Below the pieces are notes generated by a model, which saw only the letters and a list, made by a program, of their open reading frames with translations, was not told the origin of the DNA and ran no database searches. Shown here piece after piece: positions 54,440 through 64,000 of a stretch of 64,000 nt of DNA (the first letter of the stretch is position 1; every line of letters begins with the position of its first letter). This DNA comes from Diadophis punctatus similis (Eukaryota; Chordata; Lepidosauria; Squamata; Dipsadidae), in NCBI GenBank assembly GCA_023053685.1, contig JALIGW010000001.1, forward strand, positions 54,309,359 through 54,373,358, written 5' to 3'. Both the position numbers and the translations under genes were made by a program.

Positions 54440-55480
54440 CTTTAACGGGGTGGGGGTGGGGGCGATTTCCTCAGCGCAACTCTCCCCCTGCTCCGATCTA
54501 GACGGGGGAGGGGGCACACTTTTCTTGGGCTCCTTGCCCGCAAATGGAACCGAAGCCACCCCCCAGCCCAGTTACCCCCATTCGGCTCTTCTGCGCTCCC
54601 TGCTGGCAGGATGGGAGCACTGCGGTACAAAAAGAAGAGAGAGGGGAAAAAACACCGGTCTCCTCAAACAATTCTTCCCCCGCTTTTCGGGTCCCCTGAG
54701 ATGTGACGGATCCACCTCGGGAAAACGCAATCCTTTTTTTCCCCTCCCGGTGCAGGGAAAAAAAAAAAGAGCCCGGCGCTAATGGACACGCCGGACCTGT
54801 CTCCACGTCCCCTTGGCTGGCACTCGGGTAGACGGCAACACGACACAGTATTTCTCCAACTGAACCCCGCCCCCTCCCACCTCCAGTTCCTCCGACGATA
54901 CGCTTGGTCATTTGCAAAAGAGCACCTCCGAGTATCTCCTCCTAAGGCAATATTTAAAAAAAAAAAACCGGGATGGGGTGGGTGAGTGGACAATACTGTA
55001 AAGTTATTTCCCTTCACGTCGCACCTTCTTTCGCCCCCCCAACCCCTCCTTCGCGACTAGCCCCGGGATTCGCCTGTCCTCCCCGCCCCCGCCGGCTCTT
55101 ACGGTGGATCCTTTAGGCTTGAGAGTTCATTACCTTGAGGGCTGCCTGCCTGCATGGAGCCTCCGTCGTTTCCCCAGCCGGGCGCACCGCGACTCCCGCC
55201 CGCCTCCGCCGCACTGCCCTCGGCTGCTTAGCGGAGGAAGACTGAGGGACACTCGCGGCGCGCGCCACCGCTCGCGCTCATCCTACCTGGCTGCAGGGGT
55301 GGGCGGGGCGAAGAGCCAAAGGCCCGCGAGGCTCCGGCGCTGCTGCCAATGAGAAGGCGGAGCGTGCACCTGCTTTGTGCGCGAGCCGCTTTCCACGCTC
55401 CTTCCCGGGAGGCCCGGGTCTCCGCCAGTCTGGCGGACGGAGTGCAGCAGCCGCGCCGCGTTATCCCGGTGATAAATGAG
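54440..55480 (-). promoter_or_regulatory. SUSD4: CpG island, probable SUSD4 promoter
   Basis: GC- and CpG-rich block in an otherwise AT-rich window, immediately upstream of the SUSD4 start codon on the minus strand. It holds a GC box (GGGCGGGG at 55301), a CCAAT motif on the plus strand at 55346 and no obvious TATA box, as expected for a CpG-island promoter. Possible splice donors for a non-coding first exon on the minus strand are at about 55134 (CAAG|GTAATG), 55287 (CCAG|GTAGGA) and 55538 (GAG|GTAAGG). I cannot choose between them. The transcription start is not determined, and divergent transcription to the right is possible. Confidence 0.7.
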
Positions 55481-55576
55481 CCACGGTGATGGCAGCAGCA
55501 GCGGTAACACCAGCAACGGGGAAAAAATCTTCCTTACCTCGAAGCATGGGCTTTTGGGATAGAACTACAATATCTG

Positions 55577-56285
<709 letters not shown>

Positions 56286-56296
56286 TAATAAATAAA

Positions 56297-56297
<1 letters not shown>

Positions 56298-56366
<69 letters not shown>

Positions 56367-56408
56367 AACAATAACAATAATAATAACAACAATAACAATA
56401 ACAATAAA
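56298..56408. repeat. (ATT)n then (AATAAC)n microsatellite
   Basis: About 22 ATT units followed by AAC/AAT interspersed repeats. Confidence 0.95.
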
Positions 56409-58031
56409 TCCGGCCATTCCATGTTAGGCAATAGTATTTATTGGCTGCGCTTTAGTGGTTGTCCAGATAAGGCAACCCCAAATAGGGTGACCCGAATTAC
56501 TGAAGGAGTCTCGTCTCCCCTTCTTGCTCTGGAGGCTGAATCCTGCATGAAAGGGTTGCATCCGCCTCTTTTGGAAAGCGCAGCGGGATCCAGGTGTGCA
56601 CTTCTCTTGAGTAAAAAACAACAACATGCTTGCTTGGAGGATCGCAGTAAGAAAAATGGAAGGGACGGCCATTTTCCAAAATTGCTACGCGCTTGAAAAA
56701 AAAATTGAATACGGTAGTTTTTAATAAACTTGATTCGATAATAAGTGATTTGGAACTAACCTCCGCCTTCGGTATTCCCGAAAAGGCCTTAGGAGCGCTT
56801 TTGCCACCTTTTCCTAATTTAATAGGCTGATGCACAAGGGCTGGAAGTTCGGTGCTAATGGAGTCCTGTGATGTACATAATGTGTTTATGTAAATAAAGT
56901 ATTTGGTTAAGCATCAAAAAGCCTCAAGATAAAATGACTTCATAATCAGAAGTGCACTCTTGTGGGAGGGACTTCATTTGTTTTGCAAACAAATCTCCTT
57001 AATTTTAATTCCCCAAATTAAAGAAGAAAAGGTTGAAACTAATTATATATATAAATCTCAGCTCTTGATCCCTTCAGTTTTACTCTTTCCATCTAAAAAG
57101 AATAGCAGGGCAGTGAATTAAATGTTACAGGCCTAGAAGATTCTGTAATCTGGTGGCTGAAAAACTGTCTCCTGATTTGAAAATAATTTATGACTTGTAG
57201 TATTTATGAAAATTAGACTCAAATGTAATATTTTGCCTTTAAAGATATGCTGGCAGAAAACTCTCCCTTTTTGAGTAGTTAATGTTTATTGCATATTAAT
57301 CATACATATATACACTATTCATTTTGAAATGCTTTCTATGATATGTTTGTTAATTTAGTTTTTTTTTACAATTTGATGTTTACAATTAAATGTGGGTTTT
57401 TAATGAGTACTATAATGATTATCTGTGCAGTGCTAATAGCATTCCAGCGATGTGAACAGAATATATTATTTGCTAAGGTACGTATGAAAAGGGGGGAAAA
57501 AACCTTTGAAATCTCACAAAATCAAATTGTAGTTATCCAAGTTGTGATTCTGATGATGAACAGTTGTAGCCCAAACTCTACCATCTCTTATCTGGAAATG
57601 CCAGGAACTGACCATTAGGATCTTCGTGCAGAACATCTGATCTTCTCAGTATCACCAGCTGTGATCTCTACCTGTTCCAGCTGTTCTCATCTCCCCACCT
57701 CAAATATATATAGCTTCTCTATTAGGTTTCAAAATACGGTATGAGCAATCCTAACATTACTTTTTTCACAGAAAAACTGAAAGTGAACATTCCAGAACTC
57801 AGAACCTCAGCTTCTGATGCATGAAGAGGCACGAGAGAAGTGATTTAAAAAGTGTGGCACAAAATAGTGAGAATTTGGGGGAATGCTGGAATTCTTGATA
57901 TTAAGGAAAGCAAAACTAAATACCGTCAAATGCATACTTTGGACTATAGAGTAATGTAAATAGTAACAGATTTCATATTAGGAGAAGTTAATGGGAAAAG
58001 GAGCCCAAGTTGGAAAAAATAGAATAGATGA
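56409..58031. other. Upstream intergenic DNA, no recognised feature
   Basis: Several short frames exist on both strands at 56421-56835, but none shows a recognisable domain or splice context. Confidence 0.45.
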
Positions 58032-58087
58032 TAGGTAGGTAGGTAGGTAGGTAGGTAGGTAGGTAGGTAGGTAGGTAGGTAGGTAGG

Positions 58088-58169
<82 letters not shown>

Positions 58170-58170
58170 T
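58032..58170. repeat. (TAGG)n then (TAGA)n microsatellite
   Basis: About 14 TAGG units followed by about 20 TAGA units, a compound tetranucleotide repeat. Confidence 0.97.
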
Positions 58171-58350
58171 AATCAAGCAAAAAATTGATAAGTAAAAGAA
58201 TAAAGTAATAAAGTAAAAGAAAAAATTAGTTTTATTGTGGTTTGAATGTTGATTCCTGATATTATATAGTTATTGACAAGGTATGGTTTTAGAAATCTAC
58301 TAAGTATCTATGTGTTTTAATCCCAGATTATTAATTTGGAGGGTTGTATA

Positions 58351-58584
58351 CAGTGGTGAAATCCAATTTTTTTTACTACCGGTTCTGTGGGCATGGCTTG
58401 GTGGGCATGGCAGGGGAAGGATACTGCAATATCTCCATTCCCACCCCACCCTGGGGCCAGCCAGAGGTAGTATTTGCCGGTTCTCCGAACTACTCAAAAT
58501 TTCTGCTACTGGTTCTCTGAACTACTCAAAATTTCTGCTACTAGTTCTCCAGAACCTGTCAGAACCTGCTGGATTTCACCCCTG
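58351..58584. mobile_element. hAT-type MITE with GTTGTATA target duplication
   Basis: Ends CAGTGGTGAAATCCAA and CTGGATTTCACCCCTG, exact 8-bp repeats GTTGTATA (58343-58350, 58585-58592). Inside, a unit of about 32 bp (GGTTCTC..AACTACTCAAAATTTCTGCTAC) is duplicated. Confidence 0.9.
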
Positions 58585-58874
58585 GTTGTATATCATTCAG
58601 AAATGGTTGATTGAAGCAGCCCATTCAATAAATGAACATGTTCTAATGAACAAAAAAGAATGGAATAAAGTAGATGAAACCAATGTGATAATTCCAAAAG
58701 TTTAATGAACTTCTGAAAATCATAAACATTCACAGAAACTGGAAAAGATGAACAGACTTCTTTCTAAACAATATAGTACAGATATAGCATTCTCAACCAG
58801 CTGAAGCTTCAAAATACTGTACCTGGAGCATGACCAGTTAGCTATTAGTGTGAGTGCAGATGAAAAATGTCTCA

Positions 58875-59046
58875 GTTGGTCATGATGGTTTGCTGATGAT
58901 CTGTGCAGACAATGTTTACCATGGTCCAATGGTAAATCCCCATTCTTCTTTACCCATCCCGGCTCTGGTAAAGAAGAATGGGGATTTACCATTGGACCAT
59001 GGTAAACATTGTCTGCACAGAACATCAGCAAACCATCATGGCCAAC
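58875..59046. repeat. Long hairpin, 79-bp arms, 14-base loop
   Basis: 58875-58953 pairs with 58968-59046 at 77 of 79 positions. The loop is CCATCCCGGCTCTG. It has no transposon ends or target duplication that I can see. Frames on both strands give near-identical peptides simply because the arms are inverse copies. Confidence 0.95.
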
Positions 59047-59948
59047 CCTGGAAGCTCATGCTGCCTTCAACCCTTGATCTTTCAGGGGGCATCTTTTCAT
59101 TTGAACTCCAGTACTTACCCCCTTCCATTCCCCCTCCAGTACCATAGCTTCCCTTTTATTTATTTATTTTCATCTTAAACCGCAATTTTGGAACATTGCT
59201 ACTTTGTTCCCATGCTTTGTTACAGACTGAAAGAACCACCTATTGCCTATTTTGATTATTGTAGCATCAGAACTATAATAGATCATCAGGAAAAAAAGAG
59301 GGGAGGGGACAGGGTCTATGTTGGTATCAAATGAGTCACACAGTTGGACCACAGATTATGCATGAACCAGCAATCCTGGGCTAGGTGAACAGAGGAAAAG
59401 TGTCAAGAACACTGGAACTAATTCAACTCTAGACTGTATTTTCAAGCTACAGGAATGGGAAGACCAATAATGTCCTGGTCAAGCTACAGGAATGAGCAGG
59501 CCAAAAAGCAGGGAAATAACCCATCAGTTCTTGTGGTAGCCATGTCCAACGTCCCTTTGAATCTGAAGCATTGCACAGCTCTACAGAACAATGCAAATGT
59601 CAAAAGTCATAAATCATAAGGATTTAAAATTTCTGATGATAAGATGCAGAATGCCTATCTTCCAGACACAGGTGCTTTGTGCAAATAATGATGAGGATGG
59701 TGAGGATGAGGATGATTGGTCCATATAAATGTAGATTAAATGTATACACCTGAGCAAACATTCTCTGTACAGGTTCTAGAGTAAAAAGCACACTCAAAAT
59801 ATAGGGCCCAATAAACAGAAAACTATATAAAAGTGTCTTTTTATAGAGACAAATAAGACCACTAAGATCTCAGGCTGAATTGCTGCGCTGAAACAGTGAT
59901 ATCTCAAGATTTACCAAAAACCACAAATTTATGTAAAAGGAAAGAAAC
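59047..59948. other. No recognised feature
   Basis: Intergenic DNA, moderate complexity. Confidence 0.45.
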
Positions 59949-60045
59949 CCTTCCTTCCTTCCTTCCTTCCTTCCTTCCTTCCTTCCTTCCTTCCTTCCTT
60001 CCTTCCTTCCTTCCTTCCTTCCTTCCTTCCTTCCTTCCTTCCTTC
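59949..60045. repeat. (CCTT)n microsatellite
   Basis: About 24 uninterrupted units. Confidence 0.97.
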
Positions 60046-60193
60046 ACCAGAAGAACTGAGCTTGTGAGATGACAGTGGGAAGTCTCAACTCTCCTCTCCC
60101 ACATGTCCTCTGAGTCTTATATATACAAAGCTCACTTTCCTCTTATAGTATAGCTACTTGCTAGTTACCATTGCTACTATCTATGTTCTAGGG

Positions 60194-60635
60194 CCGTGAT
60201 GGCGAACCTATGGCACGTGTGCCACAGGTGGCACGTGGAGCCATATCTGCTGGCACGCGAGCCGTTGCCCTAGCTCAGCTCCAGTGCGCATGTGCACGCC
60301 GGCCAGCTGATTTTTGGCTAGCGCAGAGGCTCTGGGAGGGCGTTTTCGGCCTCCGGAGGGCCTCTGGGGCGGGGGGGGAGGGTGTTTTTGCCCTCCCCAG
60401 CCTTCAAGAAAATCTCTGGAGCCTAGGGAGGGCAAAAATGGGCCTACCGGGCCCACCAGAAGTCAGGAAATGGGGGAGGGGGTCATGCGTGCATGGGCGG
60501 GGCAGCGTGGGGGGGGTGCGTACGCATGCGTGGGGGGTGGGGGTACTGAATTATGGGTGTGGGCACACGCACGTGCGCAATAGCGAGCGTGCAAGCGCTT
60601 TCGGCACCTGAGGAAAAAAAGGTTCGCCATCACTG
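60194..60635. mobile_element. hAT-type MITE with TTCTAGGG target duplication
   Basis: 442 bp, ends CCGTGATGGCGAACCTATGG and AGGTTCGCCATCACTG. Exact 8-bp repeats TTCTAGGG (60186-60193, 60636-60643). The core is strikingly GC-rich (GGGCGGGGCAGCGTGGGG) with no coding content. Confidence 0.9.
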
Positions 60636-60643
60636 TTCTAGGG

Positions 60644-62618
60644 AAATACATTTGGATGATGGCTTCTACTTTAATCATAGAATGTGATGTAGAGATCCTG
60701 CAGTCTAGACTTTTATTGGCACAAAGCAAAAAATAAAGGAGATAAAATGAAGTCAGTTCTATAGTCTCCACTTCCTAGATCAGAGGTGTGAGGCATATAA
60801 CTATGAAAGTCAGCCCTCCATTCGTTGGATGTTGGATCAAAATCCTAAGAATAAAATAATTTTATTAAGGAAAAAGAGGATGTAAAATTCCTTTTGTGAT
60901 TTTAATTCTTTCATGCAAAACAGTAACAATAAACATGTAATTCTATTAAATTCACCACATTTCCAAAGACTTTCATCAAAATGCTACAAAGGAAAATATT
61001 AATTTGGGGCAGATCACTGAGTGGAAGCAATATAGGAAACTGCCACACAGAACTTCAATAAGCTGCAAACATACAATACTATGTTTGCATATATAAGATA
61101 AACTTCCATATATAAGATAAACATTAGAAACAATAAAGATATTGACTAGCACACAAAAATAAACAATAACCTTACTGTGGTATTAACTAGATATTTACCT
61201 ATGTCTATCCAAGTTACCGTTCCTTTTGAATCAGAAGTTTCTTTCTCATTCAATTCTAACTTTACTTTGATTTTCTGGAAATTCTGGGAACTGAAGATTG
61301 GTAGCTTCAACTTTCTTTTCTTTCAATCTTGGCACTTTTATCCTTACAACCTTTCTGCTTAAAATCTTCAATTTCAAGCAGAATAAAGCTCTTTTACCTG
61401 GACAAGGAGAAATTGGTGGAGGAAGGGGATCTCTTCCTCTCTAGGTGAGAAGAAGTACATCACACTCAACCAGATGCTGATTTGGAATAGCAACAGTGTC
61501 TCTTGGCCATCTGCAACAAGGGTTACTCTCACACTGGTTGTCCAGGGTGAGAATGTTCCATGTCTTCTTTTTCCTTCCTGATCCCACTCCATGCAAGGTT
61601 ATACAGAGTAAGCCTAAAGTCATAAGGGAATGCAGTCCAGTGGCAAGTGGGCTGGTCAAAGCTTGTAAACTTTTTGTGTTTTGAAAGCATTGCTGAAATA
61701 CTAAAACCCCAAGTGGAGGCAAAGTTAAGCTTTCAACTTGCAAATATAAGAACTGATTTATAGTGACAGCTGGTCATATTTAATTTCTGGCATGTGATGA
61801 AGTCAAAACAGAGATTCTATGAACTCCCTCTTTTTTCCTCTGGATGTTATGCAGAGATAAACTCTGGAGATGGAATTAACCTGATGCAGTGAACATTTGT
61901 AGATGCAGAAAAAAGTGAAGATTTTAGCCAGGAATAGATTTTTTTGGCAGGCGGGGGGGCAAGATTCGGATGGTTTTCATGATCATAACTTAATTTCTTT
62001 CGTTTATTTAAAATATTGATATATCACTTGGTTTTTTTTAAATCTCAAAGTGGTTTACAATAAAAATGAGAAATGCAATTCAAAAACCTTATGTGGGAGT
62101 AAGTGTAAATTAATAGGATTACTATTGTCCACGTGAGTCTAATCAGATTTTGTGTGTATTATGCAAAGTTTTACAACATATGCAGAATGGAGAAGCTTAA
62201 ACTTTAGTATACCTGCCCTAACCCAGGACACTTAGATTGCCCCTCCCCCACTTTCACTGCCTAAAGCCATAGAAACAGATTGAAGGCAATCTCTTATTTC
62301 TTTTGCTTTTGCTGATCTAAAATGTTGGAATCCAGAACCCTGACCCCAAGGCTGTGCAGCCACAAAATTCTCTTCAGCCTCATTCTGTGTAAAAGAGAAA
62401 GAGGGGGGGGGGGATGCAGATCCTGGCATGTTGCAGCTCCATGGCCCTAGCTGAAAGGGGGGGGAGGGAATGGACAAAGCATACCTAGTGATTAACTTGA
62501 ATTGTGAAGGTTACCTGCAAGGTAATCAAGCTAGCATTACATGATCTGAAACAGATATGAGAGGGGGGAAGAGTGAGGCTGGAGTTCCCTCCATGAGAAA
62601 AACAGATTCCTCAGTGCT
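60644..62618. other. No recognised feature
   Basis: Intergenic AT-rich DNA. A short stretch at 61990-62065 (TATCACTTGG..AAAGTGGTTTACAATAAAA) resembles an old LINE or SINE tail. Confidence 0.4.
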
Positions 62619-62626
62619 CTTTAGAA

Positions 62627-62736
62627 CAGGGGTCTCCAACCTTGGCAACTTTAAACCTGGCGGACAGCTTTGCTGGCTGGGGAATTCTGGGAGTTGTAGT
62701 CCGCCAGGCTTAAAGTTGCCAGGTTGGAGACCCCTG
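62627..62736. mobile_element. Small palindromic hAT MITE with CTTTAGAA target duplication
   Basis: 110 bp, ends CAGGGGTCTCCAACCTTGGC and GCCAGGTTGGAGACCCCTG. Exact repeats CTTTAGAA (62619-62626, 62737-62744). Arms extend over 40 bp, leaving a short centre with GGGAATTCTGGGAGTTG, a phrase also found at 49675. Confidence 0.92.
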
Positions 62737-62744
62737 CTTTAGAA

Positions 62745-63151
62745 GATTCTGCCACCACCATGCATGCTACTGAATGATGCAAAGATTGAGACCTGTCCGC
62801 TTTTTTTCTGCATACAGATGTACAAACAAATCAAAAGTGGAAGCAGTGTATAAATTACCCACCCTCAGGTCCTGGTAATGTTTAAGGATGAAAACATGGA
62901 ATTGAAAATGTCTAATAAGTTAGTAAACCACAAAAAGTGCCAACTCCAACATAGCAATGGAAAGCAGAAAGATGCTTGTGGAGAGAATTAGCAGTAAAGC
63001 CCTGAAATTTTTTTTGAAGCAGATTCTGATGCTCAGATCTGAGACTAAAATGAAGGTAATATTTCATCACGCCTTGTCCAAGGAATAGTTATGAATAATA
63101 ATAATCCCCAAGCTTCTACTGAACTCTTAAGCATAAACCAGATCTTTCTAG
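62745..63151. other. No recognised feature
   Basis: Intergenic DNA. Confidence 0.5.
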
Positions 63152-63156
63152 CATAG

Positions 63157-63854
63157 TGTTGTGGCCCGCCAGCGGCCTGTGCAGCTGGGAGCTGATTCAG
63201 ACAGCGAGGAGGCTGGTGTGGTGATTCGCCAGTGGCCTGTGCAGCTGGCACCAGAGTCGGACAGTGCGGAGGCTGGAGAAGACTTGGTGCCAGAGGCAGG
63301 GATTCAGCCAGGGCCTTCAGACTCTCTAGAGGCTGTCATGAGGGCAAAAGAAGAAGAGGAGGAGGAGCCTGTTCTCAATGCGCGCGCAAAGCTGCCAAAA
63401 GGCAGGAATGGCTCCTGCGGAGAAGGACTACTCGGGAGTAAGGCTTGGGGTTAATTGGCCACTCCCATAGCCTATTTAAGTGAGGAAAAGGACTGACCAA
63501 TTTGCAGGAAACAACTTCATTCATTCCATGTCTTGTCTTTGACTTGAAAACTCCTGTTCGGCTCTTGTTTGAAAGATGTCCAGTTTTCTGCAAATTGCTC
63601 CTGGGCATTTTGCCAACAACAGTAAGATTGTGTGCTGTTATCAGATAGACTCTTCATTGGACTTTTGGTTCTTTTTGCTTGGACTATTGCTGACTGTAAA
63701 GAAGGTTAATTAACAGCTGTTGCACCGAAAGGACTGATTTATCATTTCATTGACTTTAGAACAACTGCTAAGACAGATAATTAGTAGTTTGTTAATATTA
63801 AAACAAGGTTTGTTCGGACGTTGTGTTCCTTGGTCTGGCAGCTGGGTCAGAACA
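63157..63854 (+). mobile_element. Solo LTR with 5-bp target duplication CATAG
   Basis: 698 bp with TGTTGTGGCC at the start and GGGTCAGAACA at the end (TGTT/AACA inverted ends). Exact CATAG repeats flank it (63152-63156, 63855-63859). A 60-bp unit is repeated in the upstream part (CGCCAG..GGCCTGTGCAGCTGG at about 63168 and 63228), like enhancer repeats in U3. TATTTAAG at 63473 and ATTAAA at 63797 fit a plus-strand promoter and polyadenylation signal. Retroviral or gypsy origin is not settled. The small frames at 63161-63454 lie in the LTR and are not host genes. Confidence 0.88.
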
Positions 63855-64000
63855 CATAGTTCCTCAGATAATGCTTAATTTTTAAATGTCTCTTTTCCCC
63901 CTCTTTTTTTCTTTTCGTAAATCACATTTTTCTAATAGAAAAGGCTACCTTTCTCACAGAAGCTGAAATGCACTTTACTTTTGCAAAGAAGAGTTCTCTT

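Noticed and set aside
58032..58170. CRISPR-like array
   Set aside because: Simple tetranucleotide repeats without spacers; eukaryotic DNA.
63161..63454. Acidic and Glu-rich frame as a host gene
   Set aside because: Entirely inside a solo LTR.

Overview
The window is vertebrate nuclear DNA. It is AT-rich, full of microsatellites and packed with transposons typical of squamate reptiles (lizards and snakes): Sauria-type tRNA SINEs, CR1/L2-clade LINEs, an L1 tail, an intact DIRS element, an intact Ty3/gypsy element and many hAT and TA-flanked MITEs. I cannot tell from sequence alone which squamate it is.

The only host gene I can support is SUSD4 (sushi domain-containing 4), on the minus strand. 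Three coding exons are visible. The first (54222-54381) encodes the N-terminus and signal peptide and lies at the edge of a CpG island (about 54.4-55.5 kb). The second (22454-22666) encodes sushi domain 1. The third (10277-10450) encodes sushi domain 2. All junctions keep the same phase (one base before the intron, two after), and the reading frame stays open across all three. Introns 1 and 2 are 31,555 and 12,003 bp. The remaining exons must lie left of position 1. Everything left of 54 kb is therefore intronic, and 55.5-64 kb is upstream intergenic DNA.

Layout: 1-535 LINE tail; 1545-6287 complete young Ty3/gypsy element (LTRs differ at 1 of 243 bases, both reading frames open); 6.4-8.6 kb MITEs and LINE tails; 10.3 kb SUSD4 exon 3; 10.5-14 kb nested MITEs and an (AT)n tract; 14931-15334 solo LTR; 16087-21936 complete DIRS element with three open overlapping frames and the diagnostic internal complementary region; 22.5 kb SUSD4 exon 2; 23.9-27.0 kb long LINE on the minus strand with two frameshifts; 30247-32573 internally deleted hAT transposon; 33-46 kb scattered SINEs, LINE pieces, MITEs, a probable solo LTR, a 224-bp tandem duplication and an L1 tail with a 17-bp target duplication; 47.8-50.0 kb hAT-type element swollen by a pyrimidine tract; 54.2-55.5 kb SUSD4 first coding exon and CpG island; 55.6-56.4 kb inverted SINE pair within ATT arrays; 58-60.6 kb hAT MITEs, a 79-bp-arm hairpin and microsatellites; 63157-63854 solo LTR.

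The most interesting items are the two apparently intact retroelements (gypsy and DIRS) inside one gene, the gypsy frameshift site and promoter hairpin, the unexplained long hairpin at 58.9 kb, and several solo LTRs and MITEs whose exact ends can be read from their target duplications. I see no convincing wholly new system.
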